Below the pieces are notes generated by a model. That model was not told where the DNA came from and searched no databases. It saw only the letters and a program-made list of their open reading frames with translations. Below, in pieces: positions 52,981 through 62,227 of a DNA stretch of 64,000 nt. Each line of letters starts with the position of its first letter. Positions within the stretch are counted from its first letter, which is position 1. A program made the position numbers and the translations under genes. Source of the stretch: Eutreptiella sp. 'Long Island Sound 2002' (lineage: Eukaryota > Euglenozoa > Euglenophyceae > Eutreptiales > Eutreptiaceae); the NCBI GenBank assembly GCA_964036045.1, contig OZ038378.1:165826549-165890548 (forward strand), given 5' to 3'.

Positions 52981-53283
52981 GGTTGTGCGGCTTGGTCACC
53001 CGCAACACTTTCTTGATGCCGTGCTGTATACGGACATCGCTCCGAAAAGCATAAATGCATTAGGTTCTTGCTCTGACAGTGGCTCTGACAGTGTGTGTTT
53101 TGTTTTCTCACGCCAATTTGCATCGTCTTTCCTTCCTGCTCTTTTTGAAGTTATGTGTTTTTGAGTGATTGCAATCCAATAGCTCTTGGTAGGTGGCTGT
53201 GTTAAACAAGATTAGTCTGCCAAAGGTTCCACCTACACTTTCTCTCAGCTCATTTTAGTTAGATCTCAACCCCCCCCCCCCCC
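52981..53283. repeat. Dispersed C-run-terminated repeat, second copy with longer left part (unit B)
   Basis: Includes GGTCACCCGCAACACTTTC, shared with 7318-7350 but lost from unit A. It shows that unit B is closer to the ancestral state here. Confidence 0.8.
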
Positions 53284-53368
53284 ACCCAGTAGATTGTCGC
53301 GGCCAAGTGCCATCGGCAGCAACATCTCAGGCTTTTGTCCATCCCCCCCCCCCTCACTCACCCCAAAT

Positions 53369-53462
53369 ACTTTTGTCCCTTGTTGTTAGAAGCAAATGAA
53401 CCCATATGTGAAAACATTCGTTTGCAGAGGATGGGAGGCAAATGAACGGGAGTCAGTATTTA
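53369..53462. repeat. 94-bp direct repeat, left copy (unit B)
   Basis: Equivalent to 43053-43146. Confidence 0.88.
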
Positions 53463-53480
53463 AGAACCCTAGTGCCCAGA

Positions 53481-53696
53481 CGATGCCGCCGGTATGCTTT
53501 GGGAACGGGATACGCTAGGAAGTCCGGTGAGCCCCTAGGGTTCTGCCCAAAGGAGGGGCCGTGCGCAAGCACGGGGGCACATCCTCCCGGCGTGAGACGT
53601 TCTTCACGCTGGCGGCGATCAGCCCTCCCGGTGTTGTCCGGGGCCGCTTTGTTGGGGGCCACCAGCGGCATGTAAGCCGCCTCCCCTCTTGAAGCG
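53481..53696 (+). other. Possible structured RNA region (unit B)
   Basis: Equivalent to 43165-43380 with the same GCAA-capped stem. Confidence 0.25.
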
Positions 53697-53726
53697 CAGA
53701 GCCTCTTCCTGTACCGTCATAGGCTA

Positions 53727-54557
53727 ATGGTCTGCACACAGCAGCCAGATTTTTCTGCAGCCCTGTCCATTCAAAGCACGTTCCCTGTGAACAGTGCAGT
53801 TACATACTTGCCTAAGGAGAAGTCTGCTGAGTCATTTGTTACGGATTTGAGGGCTGCCGTGTCGAACTGCGATACTGTGGCACCAATCCAGTGGGAACGA
53901 GTGTGTGAAGACCTTGCAGATGGTTTTCCAGTAGATTGTACGGGAAGGAGGTATGTAGATCAAGAAGAGGAGGCCACCCAACCAGAGGAAGAGGACGGTG
54001 AGTCCCAGAACCCCCCCCCCCCCCAAAAGTCAACCGGCAAGCAGGGGGACGGCACCCCCGCCAAGGCCAAGAAATCAAAGGCTGGAGCAAGCCCCTCACA
54101 GCAAAGCCCCAAGCCTGGATCAACGCCTCCACCCAACAAGGCGTTGGGCACGTTTGTGGCCCATTTCACACCGTGCCAGCAGACACAGAATGGACGTGGT
54201 GTCACTAGTGGTGCTAACAGTGAGATGCCTGGTGACTAGGCACCACAAGCAAATGGTGGGCAGTTTATTGGTAAGGGTGCCAAACCAAAGGCACCTGGCC
54301 TGAGGAAGCGGCGCGAGAGTGACAGTGGTGTGTGCTCTGACTGCTGTGATGTATGTTTTCCTTGTTACACGTCTGAATGTCGTTCTGAATTGTCTCTGCA
54401 GGTACTATTGACGTTTTGCGCACTGCTTTTTTGTGTTTTACTAAAGCTGCAAGAACTTTCCCCCACGTTAAGGTATTTTCCGGAATACACGGTTCGTTTT
54501 TACATTTTTGTAAAGCTGGAAGAAATTTCGCCCAGAGGTCTCAACAATGGCAAATAG
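53727..54557 (+). CDS. Candidate protein with in-frame TAG (unit B)
   Basis: Copy of 43411-44241. The TAG is at 54237-54239 and the Cys-rich CSDCCDVCFPC motif follows in the same frame. Confidence 0.35.
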
Positions 54558-54575
54558 AGACTTCGATTATGATGC

Positions 54576-55118
54576 ATGAATTTGAGTGACTGTCAATTGA
54601 CAGTTATTGGGCACACACATGGTGCATCAACCTTTGCCAAGTGTGTGCTACCCTACTTCTTGCACTGCATCGCCTCGGTGGATGATACATTTGTGTGTAA
54701 CACTGGAAAGGTTTATTGTATTCCAGAAACCAGGTTTCTGTCTTCCTCTGCTTTTCCAGTATGCATGCATGCTTATTGTGTTTTGACAACTGGGGTGTGG
54801 TTACATGAGAATAGCATTTTAGATAAACAGAGATACTCATTTTTTCCTACCAGGTGCAAGGGGTCCCCTAGGTGCAGAATTCATACCCTGTTTTTCGGTG
54901 TACTCACAAGGGGCCAGTATGGCTCCGCGGAGCCCAGCCTGTGGGTGGAGGGGTGGGCAGTTAGCGTGGCCGAAGTAGAGGCGATGCCACGGGGAACCAT
55001 GGGGCGCCTCTCCACGACCGAGTGCACCTACCTACCTACCTACTTTTCTCCCCTGTTGTCAGACGCGAATGAACCCATATGTGAAAACATTTGTTTGCAG
55101 AGGATGGGAGGCAAATGA
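54576..55118 (+). CDS. Candidate ORF, 180 codons, unknown (unit B)
   Basis: Copy of 44260-44802 with three or four amino-acid changes (for example KVYCIPE for KVCCIPE). Confidence 0.2.
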   Translation: MNLSDCQLTVIGHTHGASTFAKCVLPYFLHCIASVDDTFVCNTGKVYCIPETRFLSSSAFPVCMHAYCVLTTGVWLHENSILDKQRYSFFPTRCKGSPRCRIHTLFFGVLTRGQYGSAEPSLWVEGWAVSVAEVEAMPRGTMGRLSTTECTYLPTYFSPLLSDANEPICENICLQRMGGK

Positions 55119-55135
55119 ACGGGAGTCAGTATTTA
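55042..55135. repeat. 94-bp direct repeat, right copy (unit B)
   Basis: Equivalent to 44726-44819. Confidence 0.88.
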
Positions 55136-55979
55136 GGGTTTTTTGTTTCAAAGCCGCTCAAGACAATCACATGCACACATACGTGTCACACGTACATGGG
55201 GTTGCAGCAGATGCGTTGTATGTTGCTCAGAACCTTTGCTGAAGTCATGGTTGCCCCAATGGTCATCGGCTCAGCTCTTCGCTGCTGTAGGGTACCAAGC
55301 TCCAGCATACTCTAGCATACTCTGGTAATTGTGCCTTGGTGGCAAGCAATCTTTGCCATGCAACTGCTAACACGAAGATTGCGCAACAACACATCAAAGG
55401 GATACAAAGGGTCCATTCAACAGGACACAAAAAGTAACGACAAATAGGGCAGTGACAATACAATCAAATCGAAATCATTGCATGTATGTTGGGTCAGAGC
55501 TTGAATTACAGTTTGCAACTGGCCCCTGACTGCTAGTGGCAAATCCCGTCGGTTATTTACTGCCAACTGCTTTCCTTCGCAGACTGCCATCAATTACACC
55601 TGTGTTGCCAATGGCCAACTCTCTACAACCTTGAACCAACCCTGCACAACCCTCACTCACATTTATTCCCCGCCAATGCTATGCACATCCCCGACAGCCC
55701 TCATCAGTCTCATCAGCCCCTAACAGACTGTATGAACTCTCAGCAATCTGTACCTGCACTTTCACAAACCTCATCACTCCTCTACGACACTCATCAGACC
55801 ACATCAACCTTCACCAATCTTCATCAATCCTCCCCGACAACTTTTTACATTGCACGGCCATCCATGCGGCCCAAGCATGCAAAACTGATCAACACAAATA
55901 CACATCAGATGTGAACCACAATACAATCGTTTGCTTTGCCAATAGCAACACAACGCAGATTTGCTGGTCGCTATCACAG

Positions 55980-56069
55980 CTGACGAAGGAGCTGATGGAC
56001 GGTTCGTTGAACAACGTGATTAAGTTGCAACCAGTTACTGAGGCCCGAGCTGCCAAATGGTGTATGCAA
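55980..56069 (+). CDS. Pseudokinase exon: hinge, helix D, start of helix E
   Basis: After CTATCACAG come 30 codons encoding LTKELMDGSLNNVIK and TEARAAKWCMQ, followed by a GTGTGT donor. The pattern E-L-M-D-G-S-L is the kinase hinge, and AAKWCMQ fits the start of helix E. Phase 0 at both ends matches the exons at 45726 and 56514. The unit A/B breakpoint lies after its seventh codon. An earlier acceptor (CAACGCAG) would add ICWSLSQ. Confidence 0.65.
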
Positions 56070-56513
56070 GTGTGTTCCCTGCATGCTATCTGCCTAGTGA
56101 GGTTTGAGACAGTGATGTGTTGGTTGGAGCAGCAGGTCATTTGTGCAGCCACATGAAATCAGACACCATTTGCAAGCACAAATCATGGCAACAAATGGCA
56201 GTGCTCCCACAGACTAGGACTACCTAAGGACTTTGCACAACTGGGTTTGGGCTGCTCCTGCGATTGCATGGTCCAACCAACGTTGACAAGAGGAGGAGGA
56301 ACCAAGTTGCGAAAATTGCAAACATGGGTGCAATATCTAAACTGAGTGCAGCAGCAACAATAGCAATAAGCATTAATATGATATACTCAATGATAAATGA
56401 TAATAGCAATCATAACAACAACAGTAGCAAGGACGTCAAATGTTGTAAATAGCAAGCATAGATATGGGGGTTTGGGTGGTGGGCTGATTAGACATATGTT
56501 CATGTGTGTTTAG
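56070..56513 (+). other. Kinase intron (between hinge and catalytic-loop exons)
   Basis: 444 bp, GT-AG, with an AT-rich stretch of ATAATGATAATAGC and AACAACAACAG words (56380-56430). No other feature is seen. Confidence 0.5.
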
Positions 56514-56622
56514 ATTCTGTCTGTCGTTGTGCGCTTTGCCGATTTGGGCAAAGCGCACAACGACATCAAGCCAGAACACATCTTCTACACGGTGCAACAA
56601 GGAGAAGAGGTGGTCAAAATAG
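56514..56622 (+). CDS. Pseudokinase exon: helix E end and catalytic loop
   Basis: After TGTGTTTAG the exon encodes ILSVVVRFADLGK, then AHNDIKPEHIF and GEEVVKI, and ends in phase 1 before GTGTGC. HNDIKPEH is the catalytic loop (HRDxKxxN): the Asp and Lys are kept, but the final Asn, which binds metal, is His. Joined to the previous exon it reads KWCMQ-ILSVVV without a break. A 19-bp perfect inverted repeat covers codons for VVVRFA and GKAHND. Confidence 0.75.
56522..56565. repeat. Perfect 19-bp inverted repeat, 6-nt loop, inside the kinase exon
   Basis: TGTCGTTGTGCGCTTTGCC is followed by GATTTG and then its exact reverse complement. The right arm encodes the conserved GKAHND and the left arm encodes VVVRFA. 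Confidence 0.95.
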
Positions 56623-57299
56623 GTGTGCATGTTGCTTCTTTCACGTGCTCTGCTGCGTAGATTGAAAGCCTGGGCTATGAAGAATGCCCTGTGAGTGTTG
56701 GCTTGGATTGCACCACGCGGTGGTCCATGTACTCCTAGTGGCTGCCCATGGTTCTTTCTTTCGACTTTGTCAATGTTGATGTTTCAAGATGGCTCAGCAG
56801 TTGTTGTTGATATGTTTCAAGATTGCAAATGCCAACACATTGGTCACGTCGCTCAGGGGTCATTGAGCCTTGATGTGCACCACTGGTAGCTGCACAGCCA
56901 TCCTACAAGGCCGAGCCCCAAGCCGTGACCTTACCGGGAAACCTCCTCGGGGAGGGAGGGGTCCGCGGGGAGGTGGCGGGGCCGGGCTTGTTTGTGCGGT
57001 GCACCAGGGGTACCACCGGGCCTTATGGCCTCTCCGGGTATGCCTCCCTGGGAGAGGGGGAAGCCACTTGTGCTGGGCACTGTCGGGGCACCTGCTCCCC
57101 AATCGTCTCTCGTCGCCTGAACGTGTAGAGCAAGCCGGGCACAGAGTGGGGGGGGGGGGTGAGTGTTTCGTGCCCAAGGCACTTACACCCATCGCCGGGG
57201 GGGAGGAGTGGCAAAAAGCCGCACTCCCGGTTTCCTGGTCCCTAATGGGGGGCCAGCCGACCCTTCACCCTCGCTTTGTGGTGACCAAAATTTGGGCCG

Positions 57300-58130
57300 A
57301 CAGGGAGGGTGAGAGGGTTGGGGGTTTGGGGTGGGGGGCAACCAAAAGCACCCGCCAAAGGGAGGGCTGTGCGGGGTAAGGGAGACATGAAGGTGGTTAT
57401 GGGCCTGTGTCGGGGTATTGACCCTGCAAGTGGAAATCCTAGGGCCCAGAAGTCGTTGTTGGAGAGGGTCCCACCACTGCTAGTGTGGGATGTCTACTTG
57501 GATGCTAGTGAAAGGCAAGGGCAGGTGCCCTCCTCTGCGTGAACTTGGCCTACAGCCATGAAACAGGATAGCCTATCCTGGGGGCTTTGTTGGCACCTAC
57601 CAAAGAAAGGGAAGAGTGTGGAGGGAGGGAAGGATGTGCCAGGCAGGGATAGGGAGGGCGATAGGTGGTGAGATGCCGATGAGACCTGCCGTCTACGGAG
57701 GAAAAGGATTCAAGGAGAGGACAAGGGGACGTGGTGAGCGACCAATAGGCGTAGCTAGCTTTAGACGGCAATACATCCATTCGTTATCCTGACACCCCCC
57801 CCCCCCCTCATGGTGGTGGGTCGCGGGTTGATGCGACCCGCCGCTATGGAGAAAGAGAAATGGTAGACCAAAACAGCGGCTTGGTGGACCTTCATTCCAA
57901 GAAAGGGAAGGGAAGGGAAGGGCAACGAATGGCGATCGGCCAATAGGCGCTACTGGCAGCAGAAGACAACAACCAACCTAGGCGACATGCCAAAACCCCC
58001 AAATCCCATGCATGACGTGCACTGCCCCCACACAGGGGCTATTGGGCGTGGAATGTGCCAAGCGTGCGCAAGAGAAGGCACATCAATTACCCCGCGAGTC
58101 ATGCAGTGCTCCCAGATACCAAGATTTGGT
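57300..58130 (+). mobile_element. Diverged PLE relative: tail joined to head
   Basis: Follows the PLE pseudo-LTR in order: GGTTATG...TGTCGGGG, GACCCTGCAAGTGG, GGGCCCA, GGGGGCTTTGTTGGCAC, GGCGATCGGCCAATAGGCGC and ACATGCCAAAACCCCC. It continues directly into a sequence like the monomer head (GACGTGCACTGCCCCCACAC). Divergence from copies 1-3 is high and no frame is intact. It shows that the tail-to-head tandem organisation is old in this family. Confidence 0.7.
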
Positions 58131-58512
58131 GCAGTGAGAGTGCCCGCCATGACTCCGAAGCTCTGCATCGCCGGGGGTATGGCACGTAGTGGACTGTTGA
58201 GCATGTGCCGGAGGTGTTCAGGATGGTCTAGCAGCTTGGACCGGGCACCGCTGATGACACTCCTATTGAGCTGTGAAAGTGTGATGGTGATAGTTGTGCC
58301 GCGCTTTCGCAGCTCACCCACACACGCGATGGAAGCACTCCACCATGAGCATTGCTGCACTCTTGGAGGTGAAGGGTGGGGCCGTATGGATCCTTATTGT
58401 TTTTGGTCGACGTGCCCTGCCACCATGGAGAGACATGAAGGGCAGAAAAAAACAGCGGCTTGGTGGACCTTCGTTCAAGAACACAGTAGCAAAGCACGAG
58501 CAAGTGTCAAGG

Positions 58513-58610
58513 AAAGGGAAGGGAAGGGCAGCAAATGGCGATTGGCCAATAGGTGCCGCAAACTGCAGAATACCACAACCAACCCAGGCAACACATCACC
58601 CCCCCCCCCC
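58513..58610 (+). repeat. Detached tail of a PLE relative
   Basis: AAAGGGAAGGGAAGGGCAGC, then AATGGCGATTGGCCAATAGG and a final C run. Same order as other PLE tails, with no upstream coding part. Confidence 0.65.
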
Positions 58611-58667
58611 TCCCATGTGCCTGCCAACAAACTGTTGGCGTGGGCGGGGGGGGGCACACATAAGACG

Positions 58668-58735
58668 TCATAGGTATGTCATATGACATGTCATACGTGT
58701 AAGATTGTCATACCCATATGACAGTGCATATGTGT
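58668..58735. repeat. Cluster of TGTCATATGACA-type palindromes
   Basis: GTCATA, TGTCATATGACATGTCATA and CATATGACAG words are packed into 70 bp. A second cluster lies at 59435-59490. Confidence 0.55.
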
Positions 58736-59239
58736 CGGGGTGCAGGGGCCGCATTACAAAGCATGATTAAGATCGATGCAGACAATGGACCCCCCCCCCC
58801 CCCCAAGCACGCTCTTATTGCTTTGGAGGTTGCGTGATCATGCAGACATGTGCAGCATGCTTCATGCCGCAGTAGTTGAGACATGATTGTGGATGGGTAA
58901 TCAGGCTTTCCTCTTTCGTTGTGCCAATATGCATACCCCGGGCAAGACCATGTGCTGTGCTGTGAATCCCAAAAGGGGGGACATGGGAAATGAACGGGGG
59001 CTTTGGCTTCAGAGAAGGCTGCAGGCTATCCTTTTCAGTGGTCCCCACACGTGCATCCTGGGATCAGACCAACTTCTGTTCCACTCATATACATTCTTAC
59101 AGCTGGGGCATAGTCATGGGCTCTGAAAGGGGCATTGTACCGCCACTTGCCCCCTCTCTAGTACAGATTGATGCATAATTAGAGGTATATAGCAAGTCAC
59201 GCCTCGTGCCACACTCATGCATCTCCCTTGTTTAGTGTG

Positions 59240-59276
59240 TTTCTTGGTGGTGGTGGTGGTGGTGGTGGTGGTGATG
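59240..59276. repeat. (TGG)n trinucleotide array
   Basis: About eleven TGG units ending in TGATGATGG. Confidence 0.95.
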
Positions 59277-60166
59277 ATGGCACGCCCCATCCGCACTTGA
59301 CATGCCTTCTGATTATGACGTTGTCAAACATGTATGGCAATGTTATGCGTCATGTTATGTGCGCTTTGTATGGCCTGTGTATACTGTGCACATTTTGTGA
59401 GATTCGCAATGTTGCATATGTGGAAAACACATCATACATATATGACACGGGATATGAGGCTGTCATGCACATATGACAACGTCATATGCCACAACACCAC
59501 ATTGTAAGGCTGCACAGTGGCAGTGTTGGCAGCGTGCAAGGCAATCCCATTGTGTAGACAGTGACAGTGAGCAGCTTGAGCAGGAAGTTCTGCAATTGGT
59601 AGATGCGAAGAGGTAATCTCGAGGAAGGTGGGCCAAAGCCTCCTTCTAAAGAACAATTTGCCCATGCACATTTGCCCATGCACACACCACCGTATATGCG
59701 GCACGAATCGTTGTACTGCATGTGAGGGCCGTAATGTGTGCTGTTTATGAGGCATGAAGCGCTAATTTTCCCCCCTCCACCTGTGCGCCAACACCCTGTT
59801 GGTGTAAAGGGCCGGAGGGGAAGAGGGGACTGGCGGGCAGACCTGTGCTCAATTTTGGCATGGACCCCCCCCCCCCCCCGAGACCAAAGCGACCACAGTG
59901 GGAAAAGGCAAAAACTGTGCTAGGGAAAATGTGGTCAGGCCATTGGTGGGTACACAAAATCTTGGGTCCCAGACACCCCTCCCCCCAAAACATCCCCTTT
60001 AAGCATAGCCCTGTGGACAGGGGTTGCCGTGCTGTTGGTGCAGGGGCTGGCATGGATGGCACACTGTTGGAGTGTGAACCCCCCCCCCTTTGCGCCAACA
60101 GGTTTGGTGCAAAAAAACGGTGAAACACTGGCTGTTCCTCAAGATATTTGTCCCCTTGTTATGCAG

Positions 60167-60240
60167 GGAATTACGGCGCCATGACGAACGTCACAGATGC
60201 CACCGAGCCCCGAGGAGATTTCAACTACATGTCTCCAGAG
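60167..60240 (+). CDS. Pseudokinase exon: activation segment with NYG in place of DFG
   Basis: After GTTATGCAG the exon starts in phase 1 (GG), so the joining codon with the previous exon is GGG (Gly). It reads NYGAMTNVTDATEP, then RGDFNYMSPE, and stops in phase 0 before GTACTG. RGDFNYMSPE is a typical end of a kinase activation segment (APE motif). Joined to VVKI-G, the DFG position reads NYG, so the Mg-binding Asp is Asn. An alternative donor (GTAATG at 60252) would extend it by VLAG, but the downstream exon fits phase 0. Confidence 0.75.
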
Positions 60241-60473
60241 GTACTGGCAGGGTAATGAGAGAATGAGGGGAGGGTGAGATGGGTAAGGAATGGACGGAGA
60301 CAGGAAGTTTTGCAGGGAATAGTGTGATGTTCAGCTGCCAGCATCTGATGCTCTGGTTGTACATCTTGTGGATCCACTGGCCTGTGGGTCATCGTTGAGT
60401 GGAAGCAATGTTGTAGCAGGTTGCCGATTTACCACAATTTCCTTGAAACCATAACTCCTTGCTGCACACATGC

Positions 60474-60505
<32 letters not shown>

Positions 60506-60839
60506 GTACACCACCACCAGGGGTTCTCTGAAATTGTACTGCAAATGGGCAATTTGATAGGGATCTTTGGTGCAACGCAATTCACTTGATCCCGAGTGTT
60601 TTGGGGTATTGTGCCCAACACAACAGCACCCCTTAAAGATCTAAGGCACATTGCAGAGCCACACTGCACACTCACACCAGGCTACAATTTGTTTTTACCA
60701 CAAGCCACAGCAATTCATAGCAAAATAGCAGCAACTCAGCAGCTGGTCCTGAAAGATGATCAAGAATCAAAGCAGTGTTGAATATGTTCTGCATGACACA
60801 ATCAAATGCCAGAATGGCACTGGAAAACTGTGTGTGCAG
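60241..60839 (+). other. Kinase intron with (CA)n microsatellite
   Basis: 599 bp, GT-AG, containing a CA array at 60474-60505. No other gene is seen. Confidence 0.5.
60474..60505. repeat. (CA)n dinucleotide array
   Basis: Uninterrupted alternating CA of about 30 bp within the kinase intron. Confidence 0.95.
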
Positions 60840-60936
60840 GTTTTCTTGGCAAACGGTGAACAGCAGTGCAACGTCCTCACGGATATCTGGATGACCAGCT
60901 CTTTGCTTGTGGCGATCCTCCCCTGGAGGGAGGCAG
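60840..60936 (+). CDS. Pseudokinase exon: helix F
   Basis: After TGTGTGCAG it encodes VFLANGEQQCNV, then LTDIWMTSSLLVAIL and PWREA, ending in phase 1 before GTGCTG. Joined to the previous exon it reads NYMSPE-VFL. TDIWMTSSLL corresponds to helix F (DxWSxG), with the Asp and Trp kept and the Gly replaced by Ser. Later exons (helices G-I) were not found. Confidence 0.65.
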
Positions 60937-61509
60937 GTGCTGAAGACAGGCAGCATCGCACTCAGAGGACTTTCCCATGAGCTGCACATTGGATAGGTCC
61001 ATGTTGTTGCTATCGCTAATTCTTTCTGTAATTGTTGCTGATGCTGGTGCTGTTCATGTTGGTGTGATTAGTGTTGTTCATGTTGGTCTGATTGTGGCTA
61101 TGGCTATGGCTATGGCTATTGCTGTTACTGCAAGATCATAGAACAAGAACCTCTGTGACATCAATGTCAAATATTGCTACATATGCATACCAAGACCCGC
61201 ATGTGTGGTTCATTTTGTGGCCTGCTTGTGGCCCTGGTAGCAACAAGCGTCCAAAAGCCTCCTGCAACCATTAGGGGTCAGGGTGCATCGAAAAGGGGCA
61301 GCCCCCTCGCACGACTACGGGCTAGGTGGTTTGAGCTGGTGGATGCAGCGCCCTTCCCTAAGGGGGGTGGCACTGTGCTTTGAGGTATGATTATTGGAAT
61401 TTATGTGTGAGGTCATTTGGTGAGCCCAGCCCCGAGAGCCCAATAAGAGGGGGGGGAGTGTGGGAAATAGGCTTGAAGGGCCCCCCCACCCGGAGTTGCA
61501 ATGGAACCC
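60937..61509. other. Region after the last recognised kinase exon
   Basis: It holds a (TGGCTA)n hexamer array and G-rich stretches at 61447-61457. No exon is supported. Confidence 0.4.
61093..61122. repeat. (TGGCTA)n hexanucleotide array
   Basis: Four to five units of TGGCTA. A similar but degenerate GCTATTGCCATTGCTACC stretch lies near 62370. Confidence 0.8.
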
Positions 61510-62227
61510 GGGCCCTTTAATCGGCCAGGGGTGTGTTCTCGTCATGCGTGCATCTTGTTGTGGACCATTTCATGCAATGGCACATCCTCCTGCATACACC
61601 AGTGTCGCAATTGGTTCTCTGCCCCCCAAAGGCGCACAATTTGGAGTGGCTTCTGTTTATTGATGTTCAGGCTTTGCAACTCTGAGCCCCATCATCCGGC
61701 AACCCTTTGCTATTCGTTGCAACAATGTTAGCATGCACATCATACCACTGCACTGCACGCCATCACCAGGGTAACCGGTGTTGCAGGCACACGTGAGCGG
61801 GGCTTGCATATTGGTGCAGGTGGCATCAGCATGACAGTTGTCAGATTGATGTCTGCAAAAACGATGAAATGCATGGAGGTTTTATTCGGAACCTCACACA
61901 GGGCTCCTCACTTTTCAGGGGGGGCTATGCTTCTGAGCACCCTCCGGGTGACCATTTTCTTTGGTTCATGATTTGAATACAGGGGTCCAGGAAACCCCTC
62001 TTTGTTGGGGGGTACAATGTGGGACCTCGCATCACCATCTGGCGTTAGGTTGCTGAGGGTTGGGGATTTTCCCTTGTTTTCCCCTGTGAAGACCCACCCA
62101 GACCTCCAGTTGGTCCAGCAGCTGTTTCGCTTGGGCCTGGGGGGGGGGGGGGGGGCTGGTGGCCTGGTGGGAAACCTTTGCAAACAATGCTATTGGTGGG
62201 GGTCGGTGGGGGGTCCTGGGTGGAGGA
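61510..62227. repeat. ~720-bp duplicated segment, copy 2 (partner 11700-12430)
   Basis: Nearly identical to 11700-12430 from GGGCCCTTTAATCGGCC to GGTCCTGGGTGGAGGA, in the same orientation about 50 kb away. It lacks the 19-22-bp tandem duplication of the other copy and has a longer G run (62139-62154). Confidence 0.9.
61746..61852 (-). pseudogene. EGF-like exon, second copy
   Basis: Minus strand, TTTTTGCAG acceptor, DNCHADATCTN and CNTGYPGDG, then a GTATGA donor. The start of the EGF module is deleted and the reading frame before DNC does not continue the usual DIN start, so this copy is more damaged than the one at 11936-12061. Confidence 0.5.

Larger units (their letters stand above)
45685..56000. 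repeat. 10.3-kb tandem duplication, unit B
   Basis: Second copy of 35491-45684. It ends at the GGAC of the kinase exon at 55980 and then continues into unique sequence (GGTTCGTTGAACAACG), so unit B keeps the original right border. Homology at the junction is limited to GG. Confidence 0.93.
56623..60166 (+). other. Kinase intron 3.5 kb, filled with repeats
   Basis: GT-AG in phase 1. It contains the diverged PLE relative at 57300-58130, a PLE tail at 58513-58610, a TGG array, TCATATGA clusters and several C or G runs (57151, 57797, 58790, 59866). A frame at 58360-57950 on the minus strand (with LGIWEHC) looks partly protein-like, but I cannot support it as an exon. Confidence 0.5.
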
